A stretch of DNA of 26,342 bases from assembly GCA_000383735.1 (NCBI GenBank), contig KB912129.1:1-26342 (forward strand). Reading direction: 5' to 3'. The notes beneath the pieces were generated by a model. That model was not told the DNA's origin and did not search any database. It saw nothing but the letters and a program-made list of their open reading frames with translations. The DNA is from Verrucomicrobia bacterium SCGC AAA164-M04 (GTDB lineage: Bacteria > Verrucomicrobiota > Verrucomicrobiae > Verrucomicrobiales > Akkermansiaceae). The position numbers and the translations under genes were made by a program. Shown piece after piece: positions 24,858 through 26,342 of this stretch. How positions within the stretch are numbered: position 1 is the first letter of the stretch; each line of letters starts with the position of its first letter.

Positions 24858-25831
24858 ACCTTAAAACATTGGGGACAAGTTTCCACCCAGTGACCAGAGG
24901 TGATTTCACGGTAATCAGGACGTTGTCGGAGAATCGTAGCATCGCCACGTTCCATTCGCTGACAGAAACGACAACCAGAAACAAAATCCTGAATCGAGGC
25001 GACCTGCCCGGGGATCGTACTAAGATGACTCTTCCGCTCGCTATCGATTCGTGGAATCGAGCTAAGGAGCCCTTTTGTATAGGCGTGTTGCGGGTTAGCA
25101 AAGAGTTCCACGACGGGAGCCCTCTCAACAATTCGCCCAGCATACATGACCACCACCTCATCACAATTTTGTGCAATTACCCCAAGATCGTGAGTGATCA
25201 TCAAAACAGCCATTCCAAGCTTCTGCTGCATGGACCCGATCAACTCTAAAATCTGAGCCTGCACGGTCACGTCAAGAGCAGTTGTGGGTTCATCGGCAAT
25301 CAAAAGATCAGGCTCACATGCCAAAGCTATGGCAATCATCACCCGTTGCCTCATTCCACCCGAAAGCTGATGTGGATAACTAGAAATCCGCTTCTCTGGG
25401 GCCGGAATCCCAACCGCATCAAGTAACTGAGCAGCCTTTTGCAAGGCTTCTCGTGACGAGATTTTTTCGTGGATCTTCAGAATTTCTACCAACTGCTTAC
25501 CAATTCGATGAACCGGATTTAAAGCAGCCATAGGTTCTTGGAAAATCACCCCAATCTCCCCTCCTCGTATTTTGCGCATCTGAGATCGATCCACTTTACG
25601 GAGGTCCTGCCCCTTAAAATTGATCTCACCTTCAAGGACATTTCCCGACGGTTTAGGAAGGAGGTCAATAATCGACATTGCAGTAACAGTCTTTCCGCAA
25701 CCTGACTCACCGACCAAGCCAACCGTCTTTCCTGCCTCCACTGAGAACGAAATCCCATCAACTGCCCTAACCCAACCGGCATCAGTATCAAAACTGGTGA
25801 CCAGCCTATTTATTTCCAACAAGCTGCTCAT
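24854..25831 (-). CDS. oligopeptide/dipeptide ABC transporter ATPase, OppD/DppD-like
   Basis: This 325-aa ABC ATPase pairs with the OppF-like subunit. Walker A is GESGCGKT (about 41-48), the signature LSGGM at 155-159, and Walker B LLIADEP to about 181. [18 protein letters not shown] is typical of OppD/DppD. The C-terminal extension has GCRFCQ near 285-290 and a closing HWVETCPQC, giving four cysteines in a spacing unlike the canonical C-x6-C one. Both overlaps (with the binding-protein fragment upstream and the OppF-like gene downstream) are 4 bp, so this is one operon. Permease genes are expected upstream of the window edge. Confidence 0.93.
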   Translation of the reverse strand: MSSLLEINRLVTSFDTDAGWVRAVDGISFSVEAGKTVGLVGESGCGKTVTAMSIIDLLPKPSGNVLEGEINFKGQDLRKVDRSQMRKIRGGEIGVIFQEPMAALNPVHRIGKQLVEILKIHEKISSREALQKAAQLLDAVGIPAPEKRISSYPHQLSGGMRQRVMIAIALACEPDLLIADEPTTALDVTVQAQILELIGSMQQKLGMAVLMITHDLGVIAQNCDEVVVMYAGRIVERAPVVELFANPQHAYTKGLLSSIPRIDSERKSHLSTIPGQVASIQDFVSGCRFCQRMERGDATILRQRPDYREITSGHWVETCPQCFKV

Positions 25832-26342
25832 TTCTTTCGATACATTTCCACCACGTTTTCAACCTCCGGGAAAGTTCTACCAGATCGAATGGCAGATCGC
25901 GTTTCCTCCTGCATCTCCTCATCAATCCAGAAGCTGTAATGATCCCATGGATAAGCATTGATCGGCGGGCAAAACTTTACCGTCTCTGAATTTGGCCACC
26001 TCAGCCATCGCCAACAGGCCACCCGCTCATAATCCCGTTTCCAACCAGGAACAAAGACACAACGCTCGTAAACCTGTTGTTGGATTTTGTGAGCAAGATC
26101 TCGTTTTTCTCCATCCTCGGTGGCACGTCGATACCCCTCGACCCACTTGTCCATCTCTAGATCATTGTAGGCAAAGACATTATTGGTCTTTGGTTTAATA
26201 TTCCCCTGCTCGTCGTAGGCGTTCCTTGAGTGGAAATACTCGTAAAATGAAAAGTAGGGAGGCTGCACAGCCCAAGCCACGGCGGTCAGTTCGAATTTCT
26301 TATCCATGGCATCAGTGAAAACAAGACTGGGGTCCTTACCAT
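25828..26342 (-). CDS. ABC transporter solute-binding protein (family 5), C-terminal part
   Basis: The frame stays open to the window edge (reading ...GKDPSLVFTDAMDKKFELTAVAW), so this is the 3' end of a larger gene. The text FYEYFHSRNAYDEQGNIKP, then YNDLEMDKWVEGYRRA, then AHKIQQQVYERCVFVPGWKR is the C-terminal lobe of a family-5 (DppA/OppA) extracellular solute-binding protein. It lies at the head of the visible operon, with a 4-bp overlap to the OppD-like gene. Its placement next to the ATPases, with no permease between, implies the permeases are outside the window. The closing MYRKK tail is short and lacks any transmembrane anchor. Confidence 0.85.
   Translation of the reverse strand, partial: GKDPSLVFTDAMDKKFELTAVAWAVQPPYFSFYEYFHSRNAYDEQGNIKPKTNNVFAYNDLEMDKWVEGYRRATEDGEKRDLAHKIQQQVYERCVFVPGWKRDYERVACWRWLRWPNSETVKFCPPINAYPWDHYSFWIDEEMQEETRSAIRSGRTFPEVENVVEMYRKK

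Overview
The window is a dense stretch of bacterial chromosome. Nearly all genes are housekeeping genes, with short gaps and many 4-8 bp overlaps. I see no IS element, phage, CRISPR array or integrase. Long-form IspH, a long (about 640 aa) PurF, monomeric isocitrate dehydrogenase, a Tat-exported hydroxypyruvate-isomerase-like protein and a coiled-coil lipoprotein with a 'V.V..V.P..I.I..SSG...V.L.E.P.E' module together suggest a member of the Verrucomicrobiota. That assignment is an inference from protein style, not from a marker gene.

Layout. Bases 1-2183 hold the 3' part of a SNF2 helicase. Facing it (2193-4116, minus) are ispH and an overlapping YwaF/TIGR02206-type membrane protein. Next on plus come monomeric icd, a DUF368 (PopT-type polyprenyl-phosphate translocase) gene and mtnP. 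serA (minus) and ilvD (plus) diverge around a perfect inverted repeat near 10.09 kb. A DUF3108-like secreted protein (minus) precedes the purM-purF pair (plus). ispF with an inositol-monophosphatase-family gene, and a stand-alone coaB, lie on minus. tRNA-Leu(CAG) follows on plus at 17.86 kb.

The most unusual object is at 17977-19146. One open frame joins an almost complete Maf nucleotide pyrophosphatase to the C-terminal 211 residues of sigma-54 (RpoN), including its helix-turn-helix and an intact RpoN box. Base composition changes at about the same point. By hand counts, upstream DNA has G above C on the plus strand and downstream DNA has C above G, in sampled genes of the same orientation. 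The junction could be a real rearrangement breakpoint that made a fusion gene, a replication-strand switch, or an assembly chimera. Sequence alone cannot decide.

Downstream of the junction are mrp, a Tat-signal TIM-barrel isomerase-like gene with a strong terminator, and two coiled-coil lipoproteins around a DUF5069-like gene. A NUDIX-family gene follows. Last is the end of an oligopeptide/dipeptide ABC operon on minus (solute-binding protein fragment, OppD-like, OppF-like). Two successive convergent gene pairs share their stop codons in a CTAG palindrome.

Together the genes serve isoprenoid synthesis (ispH, ispF), purine synthesis (purM, purF), serine and branched-chain amino acids (serA, ilvD), CoA (coaB), MTA salvage (mtnP), the TCA cycle (icd), envelope lipid recycling (DUF368) and peptide uptake.
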